This document shows, piece after piece, positions 36,477 through 44,216 of a stretch of DNA of 64,000 nt. The notes beneath the pieces are model-generated. The model did not search any database. It was not told the origin of the DNA and saw only the letters and a list, made by a program, of their open reading frames with translations. The stretch is from the NCBI GenBank assembly GCA_023410535.1, contig JAEYPR010000002.1, positions 124,001 to 188,000 on the forward strand, in the 5' to 3' direction. This DNA comes from Bacillota bacterium. Its GTDB lineage: Bacteria; Bacillota; UBA4882; UBA8346. The translations under genes were made by a program, and so were the position numbers. Every line of letters starts with the position of its first letter. The stretch's first letter is position 1.

Positions 36477-37466
36477 ATGAAACGTAGAAAAATGTTATGG
36501 TTGGTTTTGAGTGTGATGTTGGTAATGACTTTGACCACGGTTCCGATGGCAACAGCGGCTGGAAAACTGGTTGTATACTCACCGGCCACCAAAGCAACCA
36601 CCGATATTATTATCGAAATGTGGAACAAAAAATATCCGGATATCTCCGTGGACGTTATCAACTCCGGGACTGGCGAATTGGCCACCCGGCTTCGTACCGA
36701 AAAGGTAAATCCCCGTGCGGATATTCTCCTAACCGGTGGGACCGAGACCGTGGACGGACTACTCGATCTGCTTCAACCGTACAAGTCGGTCAATGATTCG
36801 GCTTTTAAAAAGAATTTCAAACATCCGAAGAATTATTACTACGCTTTTTCGTTGCCATTACAAGTCATCATCATTAACACCAAAATGCTCAAAGAGAAAG
36901 ATGCGCCTCAAAGCTGGAAAAGCCTGGCCGACCCGAAATGGAAAGGCAAAATGATCATGGCCAATCCGGCAGTCTCCGGTTCCGGTTTTGCCCAATTGAA
37001 TATCATGATACAGCTGTATGGTTGGGATTTTATTAAAAAGATCGTGAATAACGCCAGCATTACTTCTTCATCCAAACTTTCGTACCAAGGCGTTGCCAAT
37101 GGTGAGTTTGCCATTGGGTTAACCGGTGAATCCAACGTATATACCCTGCTTCAAGAGGGCTATCCGGTGAAGGCGATTTATCCGAAAGACGGAACCGCAT
37201 TACGCTTTGATACCGTGGCGATCATCAAAAACGGCCCTAATACGGAAAATGCTAAAAAATTTATGGATTTTGTAACAACCAAAGAAGTGATGTCGGTCGT
37301 GGCTGATAAAGAATGCCGCCGGATGGGGCGGAGCGATGTTCCGGTCAAGGAAGGGTTAATCCCCACCGACAAGATCAAATTCATGAAATACGATGAAAAA
37401 GCAGCGGGCGACCAAAAACAAGACACGTTGATGAAATTTGACGATATCTTTGCATCCAAACGGTAA
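36477..37466 (+). CDS. ABC importer binding protein (AfuA/FbpA type)
   Basis: This 329-residue exported protein has a signal peptide (MKRRKMLWLVLSVMLVMTL, cleavage near TAA-G) and a two-lobed family 1 solute-binding fold (KLVVYSPATKATTDIIIEMW, DVINSGTGELATRL, NPAVSGSGFAQLNIM). The family includes Fe(III)-binding FbpA and the hexose-phosphate-binding AfuA. The FbpA iron-binding twin tyrosines are not evident near the C-terminus, and the operon is for amino sugars, so a sugar phosphate is a better guess than iron. The ATG at 36477 has AAGGGG nine bases upstream. Confidence 0.85.
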   Translation: MKRRKMLWLVLSVMLVMTLTTVPMATAAGKLVVYSPATKATTDIIIEMWNKKYPDISVDVINSGTGELATRLRTEKVNPRADILLTGGTETVDGLLDLLQPYKSVNDSAFKKNFKHPKNYYYAFSLPLQVIIINTKMLKEKDAPQSWKSLADPKWKGKMIMANPAVSGSGFAQLNIMIQLYGWDFIKKIVNNASITSSSKLSYQGVANGEFAIGLTGESNVYTLLQEGYPVKAIYPKDGTALRFDTVAIIKNGPNTENAKKFMDFVTTKEVMSVVADKECRRMGRSDVPVKEGLIPTDKIKFMKYDEKAAGDQKQDTLMKFDDIFASKR

Positions 37467-37494
37467 ACGGCATTATCGCACTATTCACCCGTCG

Positions 37495-37525
37495 GTGCGG
37501 AAACCGTTCTAAGCGGTTTCCGCAC
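37495..37525 (+). other. Perfect stem-loop between binding-protein and ATPase genes
   Basis: GTGCGGAAACCG and CGGTTTCCGCAC form a perfect 12-bp stem with a 7-base loop and no T-run. Such stems after a binding-protein gene usually protect the upstream mRNA and raise its expression relative to the membrane components. Confidence 0.6.
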
Positions 37526-37554
37526 GGATTAGAAGAATGCCAGGAGGTAATTCG

Positions 37555-38661
37555 ATGAGTAATTTAAGCGTTAAAGATTTGATCAAAGATTTTGCGAGCG
37601 GATCGCGTGCCGTTGACCAGATCAACTTTACCGTCCCGGAGGGAAGCCTCTTCACCTTGTTGGGGCCCAGCGGTTGTGGCAAAACTACGACGTTGCGGAT
37701 GATTGCCGGTTTGGAGAACCCAACGTCAGGACATATTTTATTTGGCAATGAGGACTATACGACGTTTCCGCCGCACCGGCGGCAGATTGGAATGGTCTTT
37801 CAAAGCTACGCATTGTTCCCCCATATGACGGTGTTTGAGAACGTAGCCTATGGGCTTAAGATTAGAAATATTCAAAAAGCCGAAATGCGGCGACGGGTTG
37901 AGAAGGTATTGGAACTGGTCGGGTTGGCTCATACCATTGACAGGAAACCTTCGCAACTCAGCGGCGGACAGCAACAACGGATCGCTTTGGCGCGAGCGTT
38001 GGTTTACGAACCAAAAATCTTACTGTTGGACGAGCCGCTCTCCAATCTCGATGCCAAACTCCGCGTCTACATGCGGGAAGAGATCCGGAAAGTTCAGAAA
38101 AAAGCGGGGATTACCACCGTTTATGTAACGCACGATCAGGAGGAAGCTCTTAGCATTTCGGATTATATCGCTGTCATGCATGGCGGTAAGATCAGCCAAT
38201 TGGGGAAATCCTATGACATTTATGAGGATCCGGCTTCGGTCTTGGTCGCCGATTTTATCGGCAAAGCCAATTTCCTGGATGTTGAGGTCCGGGGTGATGA
38301 AGCCGGCAGCTATCAAGTGGCGATCGGGGATTCAGTGATCAATGTTGCAGCCGCCCGAGGCGAAGCTGAAAGTTTCAGCCCCGGGAAACAGGCAATTCTA
38401 TTCTTCCGTCCGGAAAAAGTGTCCTTGGCTACCCAACCGGTTTCTCAAAAGAGTATCCCTTGCACCATTTCCCATATTCTCTATTTAGGTGAAACAGTTC
38501 GCTATACGGTAAAATTAGCAACCGGGAAAGAAGTCAATATTTCGTTGAATCGGCGGATTGAAGCTTTAGCGGAAGGTTCGACCGGCTATTTGGTATTGGA
38601 GGCGTCGGATGGGATCTTGTTCCCGTTTGAACAGAAAAATCTATTAAACGGGGGGAATTAA
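37555..38661 (+). CDS. ABC importer ATPase (AfuC/FbpC type)
   Basis: This 368-residue ATPase has Walker A LGPSGCGKTTTLRM (about residues 36-49), signature LSGGQQQRIALARALVYEP (about 133-151), Walker B LLLDEPLSNLDA and the switch His in YVTHDQEEA. A C-terminal TOBE region (about 285-360) is present, as in FbpC, PotA and MalK. It drives the fused permease encoded next. The ATG at 37555 follows AGGAGGT, and the gene ends one base before the permease start. Confidence 0.93.
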   Translation: MSNLSVKDLIKDFASGSRAVDQINFTVPEGSLFTLLGPSGCGKTTTLRMIAGLENPTSGHILFGNEDYTTFPPHRRQIGMVFQSYALFPHMTVFENVAYGLKIRNIQKAEMRRRVEKVLELVGLAHTIDRKPSQLSGGQQQRIALARALVYEPKILLLDEPLSNLDAKLRVYMREEIRKVQKKAGITTVYVTHDQEEALSISDYIAVMHGGKISQLGKSYDIYEDPASVLVADFIGKANFLDVEVRGDEAGSYQVAIGDSVINVAAARGEAESFSPGKQAILFFRPEKVSLATQPVSQKSIPCTISHILYLGETVRYTVKLATGKEVNISLNRRIEALAEGSTGYLVLEASDGILFPFEQKNLLNGGN

Positions 38662-38662
38662 C

Positions 38663-40384
38663 TTGCAAACGAGCAACCCGGTAACTCTTCCCATCAGCAA
38701 GAAGCGTCTATCCCTAAAAGACATTGATTTTTCAGTTATTGCTGTGATGTTGGTCGTTTTGGGTGTTTTAGTGATGTTTCTGATCTTGCCCATCGGCAAG
38801 ATGTTGATGTCCAGTTTTTTTGAGTCGGGGAAACCCGTTGCTTGGGAAAACTTAACCATGAAAAACTTCAATCGTTTCTTTACATCGGCATTATACATAA
38901 AGGCGACACTGAATTCGCTTTATACCAGTATTGCTTCGGTCCTTTTGGCAATTCTGTTGGGGCTACCATTGGCCTATATTATGAGTCGGGTGGCGATTCC
39001 CGGTAAAACTATTTTTACCTCACTGGCAACGTTGCCAATCATTATGCCGCCGTTTGTCGGAGCGTATTCGTGGATCTTGCTCCTGGGTAAAAACGGTTTT
39101 ATCACGTATTTCATGAAAACGTGGTTTGGCATTACCTTGCCTAGCATCTACGGGTTTCACGGCATTACCCTGGCGATGGCGCTAAGTTATTATCCGTATG
39201 TCTTTTTAATGGTTCAAGGGGCATTGGCCGTAGCCGACCCGTATTTAGAGGAGAGCGCCACTATCATGGGGGCCAGTGTGATGCGGAAACTCCGCACGAT
39301 CACCTTTCCTTTGGTCTTGCCGGCGATTGCCGCCGGGGCCATCACCGTTTTTATGCGAGCGATCGGTAACTTCGGTGTTCCATCGATTCTCGGTGGCGAA
39401 TTTTATGTCTTACCGACCTTGATCTTCTTTCAAGTGGCCGGATATTACAACATCAATACCGCCAGCGCCATCAGTCTGGTCAGTGTGCTCTTTTCGATCG
39501 GCGCGTTATTGATTATGAAATACATTACGGCGCGGAATAAAGCAGTCACATTGACGATGACCACGCGGGCGGTGAAACAGATCGAAAACCCCATCGTGAA
39601 AGTGCTGAGTCTTGTATATGTTATTGCATTAATCGGGGCTTCATTGGCGCCGCATCTGACCGTGGTGGTTGCCGCCTTATCGGAACGCTGGGCCGGGACT
39701 CCCTGGCCGACCAAGTTGTCCTTTATCAACTTTCAAAAAGTATTCATCCATGCGTTGGGTCCGTTGCAAAATAGTTTGGCCCTTTCGTTGGTTGCCACAT
39801 TGCTCTCGGTAATTGTCGGAACGCTGATCGCCTATATTGCGGTGAAGAAACAATTCAAAGGCAAATGGCTGATTGATGTCACCGTAATGTTGCCGTTTGT
39901 ATTACCGGGGATTGTGGTGGGTGTAGCGATGCTTTCAGCTTTTATTCAACCGCCGTTGTACCTGGCGGGAACGGCATTTATCTTGGTTATTGCCTACTTT
40001 GTCCGCAGAATGCCCTATGTCTTCCGTTCAGCGGTTGGGTCGCTCGAAGGGATGGACCCGGCAATGGAGCAGGCGTCAACCGTGATGGGCGCTACTTGGG
40101 CCGTAACCTTTCGGCGGGTTACCTTTCCGTTGATCTCTCCCGGGATCTTGGCTGCGGGTTTGCTCACTTTTACCACGTTGATTGGTGAACTCAGTACGAC
40201 GATGATCCTTTACTCAGCGCAGTGGAAGACAGTTACGGTTTCGATCTATGAATATCTATTAGAGGATAAACTGGGTCCGGCTTGTGCCTTGGGCACCATC
40301 GTTACATTCGTGGTACTGATCGGAATTATGCTCGCGAACAAACTGTTGGGTGAGAAGGCGTCCAACATGTTCCGGGCCGGTTGA
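38663..40384 (+). CDS. ABC importer permease, fused two-domain (AfuB/FbpB type)
   Basis: This 573-residue protein carries two homologous permease halves, each with about six membrane helices and an EAA coupling loop (LEESATIMGASVMRKLRTITFPLVLP and MEQASTVMGATWAVTFRRVTFPL are the two loop regions). Fused permeases are typical of the FbpB/AfuB subfamily. The TTG at 38663 is right after the ATPase stop, with GGGGGGA overlapping the end of that gene, so translation is coupled. Confidence 0.92.
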   Translation: MQTSNPVTLPISKKRLSLKDIDFSVIAVMLVVLGVLVMFLILPIGKMLMSSFFESGKPVAWENLTMKNFNRFFTSALYIKATLNSLYTSIASVLLAILLGLPLAYIMSRVAIPGKTIFTSLATLPIIMPPFVGAYSWILLLGKNGFITYFMKTWFGITLPSIYGFHGITLAMALSYYPYVFLMVQGALAVADPYLEESATIMGASVMRKLRTITFPLVLPAIAAGAITVFMRAIGNFGVPSILGGEFYVLPTLIFFQVAGYYNINTASAISLVSVLFSIGALLIMKYITARNKAVTLTMTTRAVKQIENPIVKVLSLVYVIALIGASLAPHLTVVVAALSERWAGTPWPTKLSFINFQKVFIHALGPLQNSLALSLVATLLSVIVGTLIAYIAVKKQFKGKWLIDVTVMLPFVLPGIVVGVAMLSAFIQPPLYLAGTAFILVIAYFVRRMPYVFRSAVGSLEGMDPAMEQASTVMGATWAVTFRRVTFPLISPGILAAGLLTFTTLIGELSTTMILYSAQWKTVTVSIYEYLLEDKLGPACALGTIVTFVVLIGIMLANKLLGEKASNMFRAG

Positions 40385-40425
40385 TTTCCTAAGTAAACTA
40401 TCATTTTTTAAAGGCGGGAGAAGAA

Positions 40426-41181
40426 ATGAAGATAAAGGTAGCACAGACTCCGGAAGAATTGGGGAAAGAAGCGGCATCGCTGGCTGCGGGGATCTTAAAG
40501 TCCGCCATTGTGGAGAAGGGAAAGGCCAGATTGGTCCTGTCGACCGGGGCCTCCCAGTTTGAGACCATTAAGGCGCTGATCAAGCAGGATGTGGCCTGGG
40601 ACAAGGTAGAGATGTTTCATCTGGATGAGTATGTCGGGCTGCCCGAAAGCCATCCGGCTAGTTTTCGGAAATATCTGAAGGAGCGCTTCGTCAATCAGGT
40701 TAACTTGAAAAAAGCGGTGTTTGTCAACGGCGAGGGTGACGTCCCGGCCAACATCGCTCGGCTGTCGCAAGAGTTGACGGCGGAACCGGTGGATCTGGCG
40801 GTGGTTGGTATCGGTGAAAATGCGCATATTGCCTTTAATGACCCACCGGCCGATTTTAATACCCAAGCCGCGTATATTGTCGTCACGCTGGATGAAAACT
40901 GTAAAAAACAGCAGGTGGGCGAAGGTTGGTTCCTTACCTTGAATGATGTTCCTAAAGAAGCAATCACGATGACTGTTTCCCAGATCATGTGCAGCCGAGC
41001 GATTGTCGCTCCGGTGCCGCATCGGGTGAAAGCGGCGGCGATCAAAGCCGCTCTCGAAAATGAGGTCACACCCCAAGTTCCGGCCACCATTTTGAAAACC
41101 CATCCCAACTTGGTATTGCTGCTCGACCAAGCATCGGCGTCCCAAGTGAGTCCGGATGTGATCGCGCAATATCAGGGATGA
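40426..41181 (+). CDS. nagB: Divergent glucosamine-6-phosphate deaminase
   Basis: This 251-residue protein is of the NagB family, converting glucosamine-6-phosphate to fructose-6-phosphate and ammonia. The first catalytic region, FHLDEYVGL, holds the conserved Asp. In the second, canonical NagB reads GNDGHIAFNEP; here it is GENAHIAFNDP, so the active-site Asp is Asn and the Glu is Asp, while His is kept. The phosphate loop is STGASQFE in place of the usual STGxTP. It is thus a divergent paralogue, and a related deaminase or isomerase reaction is possible. It is the last gene of the operon and is followed by a strong hairpin. Confidence 0.85.
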   Translation: MKIKVAQTPEELGKEAASLAAGILKSAIVEKGKARLVLSTGASQFETIKALIKQDVAWDKVEMFHLDEYVGLPESHPASFRKYLKERFVNQVNLKKAVFVNGEGDVPANIARLSQELTAEPVDLAVVGIGENAHIAFNDPPADFNTQAAYIVVTLDENCKKQQVGEGWFLTLNDVPKEAITMTVSQIMCSRAIVAPVPHRVKAAAIKAALENEVTPQVPATILKTHPNLVLLLDQASASQVSPDVIAQYQG

Positions 41182-41204
41182 TCTTTTAATTTATTTTGTC
41201 TACC

Positions 41205-41242
41205 CGTGAAGGAGCTGCGTCCAAAGATGCAGCTCCTTCACG
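41205..41242 (+). terminator. Hairpin ending the amino-sugar operon
   Basis: CGTGAAGGAGCTGC and GCAGCTCCTTCACG form a perfect 14-bp stem with a 10-base loop. Only a short T-rich run follows, but the stem is strong. Confidence 0.75.
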
Positions 41243-41395
41243 ATGTTTAGTGTTGCCAATATTCACTAACCTTCAAGCAAAACCGGAATGAACGGCGACA
41301 TCGCCGAATGATGGGGAGTCAGCGCCCAACAATTAGGAGATGTCGGATCAAAAACTTGATGAAATCCTGCAAGTCGGATGAGACCATAGTACCAA

Positions 41396-41740
41396 AGTCG
41401 GATATGTGGATAAGTGAGCTTGCTCGGTCGCTCGGCAAGCTGGATATGTGGATAAGTAAGCTTGCTCAGTTACTCAGCAAGCTGGATATGTGGATAAGTG
41501 AGCTTGCTCAGTTACTCAGCAAGCTGGATATGTGGATAAGTGAGCTTGCTCAGTTACTCGGCAAGCTGGATATGTGGATAAGTGAGCTTGCTCAGTTACT
41601 CGGCAAGCTGGATATGTGAATAAGTGAGCTTGCTCAGTTACTCAGCAAGCTGGATATGTGGATAAGTGAGCTTACTCGGTTACTCAGCAAGCTCATTTTG
41701 TGAAAAAATGCGAACGCTGGATTTGTGAATAAGTGCGCTG
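41396..41740. repeat. 42-bp tandem repeat array with DnaA boxes
   Basis: Seven clear 42-bp units start near 41396, 41438, 41480, 41522, 41564, 41606 and 41648, followed by a decayed tail. TGTGGATAA, the complement of the DnaA box TTATCCACA, is at 41405, 41447, 41489, 41531, 41573 and 41657. The sixth unit (41615) and the tail (41724) have TGTGAATAA, which also fits TTATNCACA. All boxes point the same way. Each unit also has AGCTTGCT and AGCAAGCT (or a one-base variant) nine bases apart, able to form a hairpin. The plus strand reads as a 14-residue repeat (MWISELAQLLSKLD), but unit differences mostly change amino acids and one makes a stop. Confidence 0.88.
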
Positions 41741-41797
41741 TTTTGATAGATAAATGGAATCCAGAACGAGGTTAACGACCTCAACGCTGGATAAGAA

Positions 41798-42094
41798 TCA
41801 CTGCCGCTCGTACAACCTGCGCACAATTTCGTCGATCTCCGGCGGCTTGATGCTGATATCGATGATCTGAAAGTTCTGCGAGAAATAGATTAACACCTCA
41901 TTGAGGGAAATCCGGTCTTTATCAAAGGAGAACAGGCACTTATGGCCGTTCTCTTTTTTGATCAATTGCAGCCGCGGGTCGACTTGCTGCGGGTTGCCGT
42001 CGGCGAATTCGATCAGGACGTAATAATTGTTGGAGAAGGACTTTTTAAAACTGGCCAGCGGCTGATCGTAAAGCAACCGGCCTTTGTCAATCAT
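41798..42094 (-). pseudogene. C-terminal remnant of an ABC transporter ATPase
   Basis: The 98-codon frame begins MIDKGRLLYDQPLASFKK, which matches the point after the Walker B and switch regions in ABC-2-type ATPases, and continues with the usual accessory C-terminal domain. The nucleotide-binding motifs are missing, and a stop lies just before the first Met. Nothing upstream encodes the rest, nor is there a partner permease. It looks like the tail of a gene cut off by a rearrangement, perhaps linked to the adjacent repeat array. Confidence 0.7.
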
Positions 42095-42190
42095 TCAGAA
42101 GTTTAAAGGCGTTGCAAATGGCTTTCCGGAATTGCCTGGTGAAATTCCGCAAGACAAGCTGCGATTGTTTTGGTAAACTGATGATACGAA

Positions 42191-42336
42191 GATACTAGTC
42201 TAGTCAAGCCGTAAACGACTTGATTAGGTAGTAGGATATGGATGAATTTAGTCTTCCCTCGCCCTTTAAAAGGGTAACCACAAAGCTTTGAACTCTATAT
42301 AAGGATATGGACTACGGAGTGGTTGTCCTTTTAAAG
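42191..42336. other. Two long inverted repeats ahead of the ogt gene
   Basis: In the 330-base gap, bases 42192-42208 pair imperfectly with 42219-42233. A larger pair of 18-base arms (42264-42281 and 42319-42336, two mismatches) encloses 37 bases. The arm is CTTTAAAAGGGTAACCAC. GGATATGGA occurs twice, near 42235 and 42303. It may be a small non-autonomous mobile element or a structured RNA; I recognise no known riboswitch class. Confidence 0.5.
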
Positions 42337-42430
42337 ACAAAAGACTCGCAGTTGGGCGTCAAAGCACGGCCCAGCCCTTTAGGTTTGGGTGGACCTGTCC
42401 ATTCGGAATTTTCTAATTGAGGTGCAATCA

Positions 42431-42904
42431 ATGAAACTTAGCTACGCTTTTCCCACGCCCATCGGCGCAATGATCATCGTCGCCAATTCCACCGCCATCA
42501 CGCAACTGCTTTTTCAAGGGGAAGCGCCTCCGGCAGATGCGGTGGCGGGCGAATCCGCTATTCTGAACGAGGCGGCGGCGCAACTGCGCGAGTATCTTAG
42601 GGGTGACCGGATCAATTTCACCGTACCGCTGGCGCCGACCGGAACCGACTTTATGCTTCGGGTTTGGGCGGGTTTGGTTGCCATTCCCTACGGCGAGACG
42701 CGAAGTTACCGGGCGATCGCCCAAAGTATCGGCAATCCTCAGGCTTGCCGGGCGGTGGGTTTGGCGAACAATCGCAATCCATTACCCCTGTTTATTCCGT
42801 GTCACCGGGTGATTGGAGCGAATGGGAAACTCACCGGTTACCGGGGCGGTCTACCCGCCAAACAATATCTCTTGGAATTGGAACAACGCCATGCCCAATT
42901 TTGA
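42431..42904 (+). CDS. ogt: Methylated-DNA--protein-cysteine methyltransferase
   Basis: This 157-residue protein removes alkyl groups from O6-alkylguanine by transferring them to its own cysteine. The active site IPCHRVIGANG is intact, with helix-turn-helix and Asn-hinge segments before it (ARSIGNPQACRAVG-like region, SIGNPQACRAVGLANNRNP). ATG at 42431 follows GAGGTG. The end overlaps the glycosylase gene by 14 bases. It heads a three-gene alkylation-repair set. Confidence 0.93.
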   Translation: MKLSYAFPTPIGAMIIVANSTAITQLLFQGEAPPADAVAGESAILNEAAAQLREYLRGDRINFTVPLAPTGTDFMLRVWAGLVAIPYGETRSYRAIAQSIGNPQACRAVGLANNRNPLPLFIPCHRVIGANGKLTGYRGGLPAKQYLLELEQRHAQF

Positions 42905-43502
42905 GTACGGTCATAGCGAGCTGGCACATTTGCAACGCTGCGACGCCAAATTGGGACGGGCGATTGAACGGATCGGCCGGATCGAACGGGAAGTGATTCC
43001 CGATCTCTTTACAGCCTTGATCCACAGTGTCGTCGGTCAGCAAATCGCCACCAAAGCGGCAGCGACAGTTTGGAACCGGTTATTGGAACGGTTTGGGGCG
43101 ATCACCCCGGCGGTGCTGGCCGCCGTGCCATTAAACGCCATCCAACAGTGCGGTCTTTCGCTGCGCAAAGCCGGCTATATTCAAGGAATTGCTATCGCGG
43201 TGCTGAATGGTACAATAAACCTCGCTGAACTGCCGGAGTTATCCGACGCAGCGATTATTAAGCGACTGTCCGCCTTGCCGGGTATCGGCGTTTGGACCGC
43301 GGAGATGTTGCTGATTTTCGCGCTGGAACGGCCCGATGTGGTCAGTTGGGGCGACCTGGCGCTCCGGCGCGGGATGATGGCGCTTTATGGACTGCCGCAA
43401 TTGGACAAAGCCCAATTTGCGCGTTACCGGAGACGGTATTCCCCGTACGGTTCGGTCGCTTCGCTTTATCTGTGGCGGTTAGCGGCGGAAGTCAATCCTT
43501 GA
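42891..43502 (+). CDS. alkA: DNA-3-methyladenine glycosylase II (AlkA-type)
   Basis: This 203-residue HhH-GPD glycosylase excises alkylated bases. The helix-hairpin-helix is LSALPGIGVWTAEMLLIF and the catalytic Asp is in VVSWGDLALRRGM. It is the short form without the N-terminal domain of E. coli AlkA. I start at the ATG at 42891, which begins MPNFEYGHSELAHL and matches family N-termini. It overlaps the end of ogt and precedes the ada-like gene by 24 bases, so all three are likely co-expressed. Confidence 0.88.
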   Translation: MPNFEYGHSELAHLQRCDAKLGRAIERIGRIEREVIPDLFTALIHSVVGQQIATKAAATVWNRLLERFGAITPAVLAAVPLNAIQQCGLSLRKAGYIQGIAIAVLNGTINLAELPELSDAAIIKRLSALPGIGVWTAEMLLIFALERPDVVSWGDLALRRGMMALYGLPQLDKAQFARYRRRYSPYGSVASLYLWRLAAEVNP

Positions 43503-43526
43503 TCCGCTGGAAGAGGGGGCGTACTT

Positions 43527-44087
43527 TTGCAACTGGATGATCCGAAATGGGAGGCCATCGTTCGCTGCGATCCGGCCTTTGACGGTCGATTTGTTTATGC
43601 GGTCAAAACCACCGGCATCGCCTGCCGCCCGTCCTGTAAATCAAAGACGCCGCAGCGTGCGAACGTTGAAATTTTCCCCCATTATGCGGCGGCAGCCACC
43701 CGCGGCTATCGCCCTTGTAAACGTTGCCGTCCCGAGCTGGCGACCTATCAGCCCGATGCCGAACTGCTCAGCCAGGTGAAAATCCTCTTTGAACGCTACT
43801 ACGACGACCGGGATAAACTTCTTTGCGCTTTGAAACAACTCAATATCAGTCAAAACCAACTGATCCGATTGTTCCGCCGGAGCTTTCAAATGACTCCGGT
43901 CGAGTTACTGAACAAATTGCGGCTCGCCAAAGCGGTCGAACTACTGCAAAATACGGACCAAAACATATTGGAGATTGCATTAGCGTGCGGGTTTGGAAGT
44001 TTGTCGGCGTTTTACGGATGCTTTAAAAAGAGGCTGGGAATATCGCCGGGGGCGGTGCGAAACCGCGGCAGTCGGAGCCGTCGTTAA
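43527..44087 (+). CDS. adaA: AdaA-type methylphosphotriester-sensing activator
   Basis: This 186-residue protein joins the Ada zinc domain (about residues 1-75; four Cys in GIACRPSC and RPCKRC) to an AraC DNA-binding domain (about 85-180, ISQNQLIRLFRRSF and ILEIALACGFGSLSAFYG). In Ada and AdaA one of the zinc cysteines takes a methyl group from DNA phosphotriesters, which turns the protein into an activator of repair genes. Here the methyltransferase function is a separate gene, ogt, as in B. subtilis. TTG at 43527 is used, with GAGGGGG upstream. Confidence 0.9.
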   Translation: MQLDDPKWEAIVRCDPAFDGRFVYAVKTTGIACRPSCKSKTPQRANVEIFPHYAAAATRGYRPCKRCRPELATYQPDAELLSQVKILFERYYDDRDKLLCALKQLNISQNQLIRLFRRSFQMTPVELLNKLRLAKAVELLQNTDQNILEIALACGFGSLSAFYGCFKKRLGISPGAVRNRGSRSRR

Positions 44088-44141
44088 CTTTATATCCGTA
44101 TACCATCATTTTTCAGGCAATCGTCAATTTAACGGTTTGAT

Positions 44142-44171
44142 GAATGATCCGTTTTGCTAATGGCAATAATA
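44142..44171 (+). promoter_or_regulatory. Possible sigma-G (forespore) promoter of gerB
   Basis: GAATG, 18 bases, then AATAATA fits the sigma-G pattern (GHATR, spacer, CATWHTA) at all but one position. It lies 46 bases before the gerB start, and germinant-receptor genes are generally sigma-G dependent. Confidence 0.45.
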
Positions 44172-44216
44172 GGAAAAATGTTGTTGCGGATATGATGGTA
44201 CAACGGAGGCGACCGT

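Noticed and set aside
36477..40384. Fe(III) importer FbpABC
   Set aside because: The C-terminal twin-tyrosine iron site is not evident, and the operon is for amino sugars; iron transport cannot be ruled out without a structure.
41308..41619. Open frame of 103 codons across the 42-bp array, encoding 14-residue repeats
   Set aside because: Unit differences mostly change amino acids, one makes a stop, and there is no clear ribosome site, so I treat the array as DNA repeats. A decayed repeat protein is not fully excluded.
41396..41740. CRISPR array
   Set aside because: Repeats are directly adjacent at a constant 42 bp with no variable spacers, and there are no cas genes.
41396..41740. Plasmid or chromosome origin with iterons
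   Set aside because: No replication initiator gene and no clear AT-rich unwinding region were seen nearby, and the neighbours are chromosomal metabolic and repair genes.
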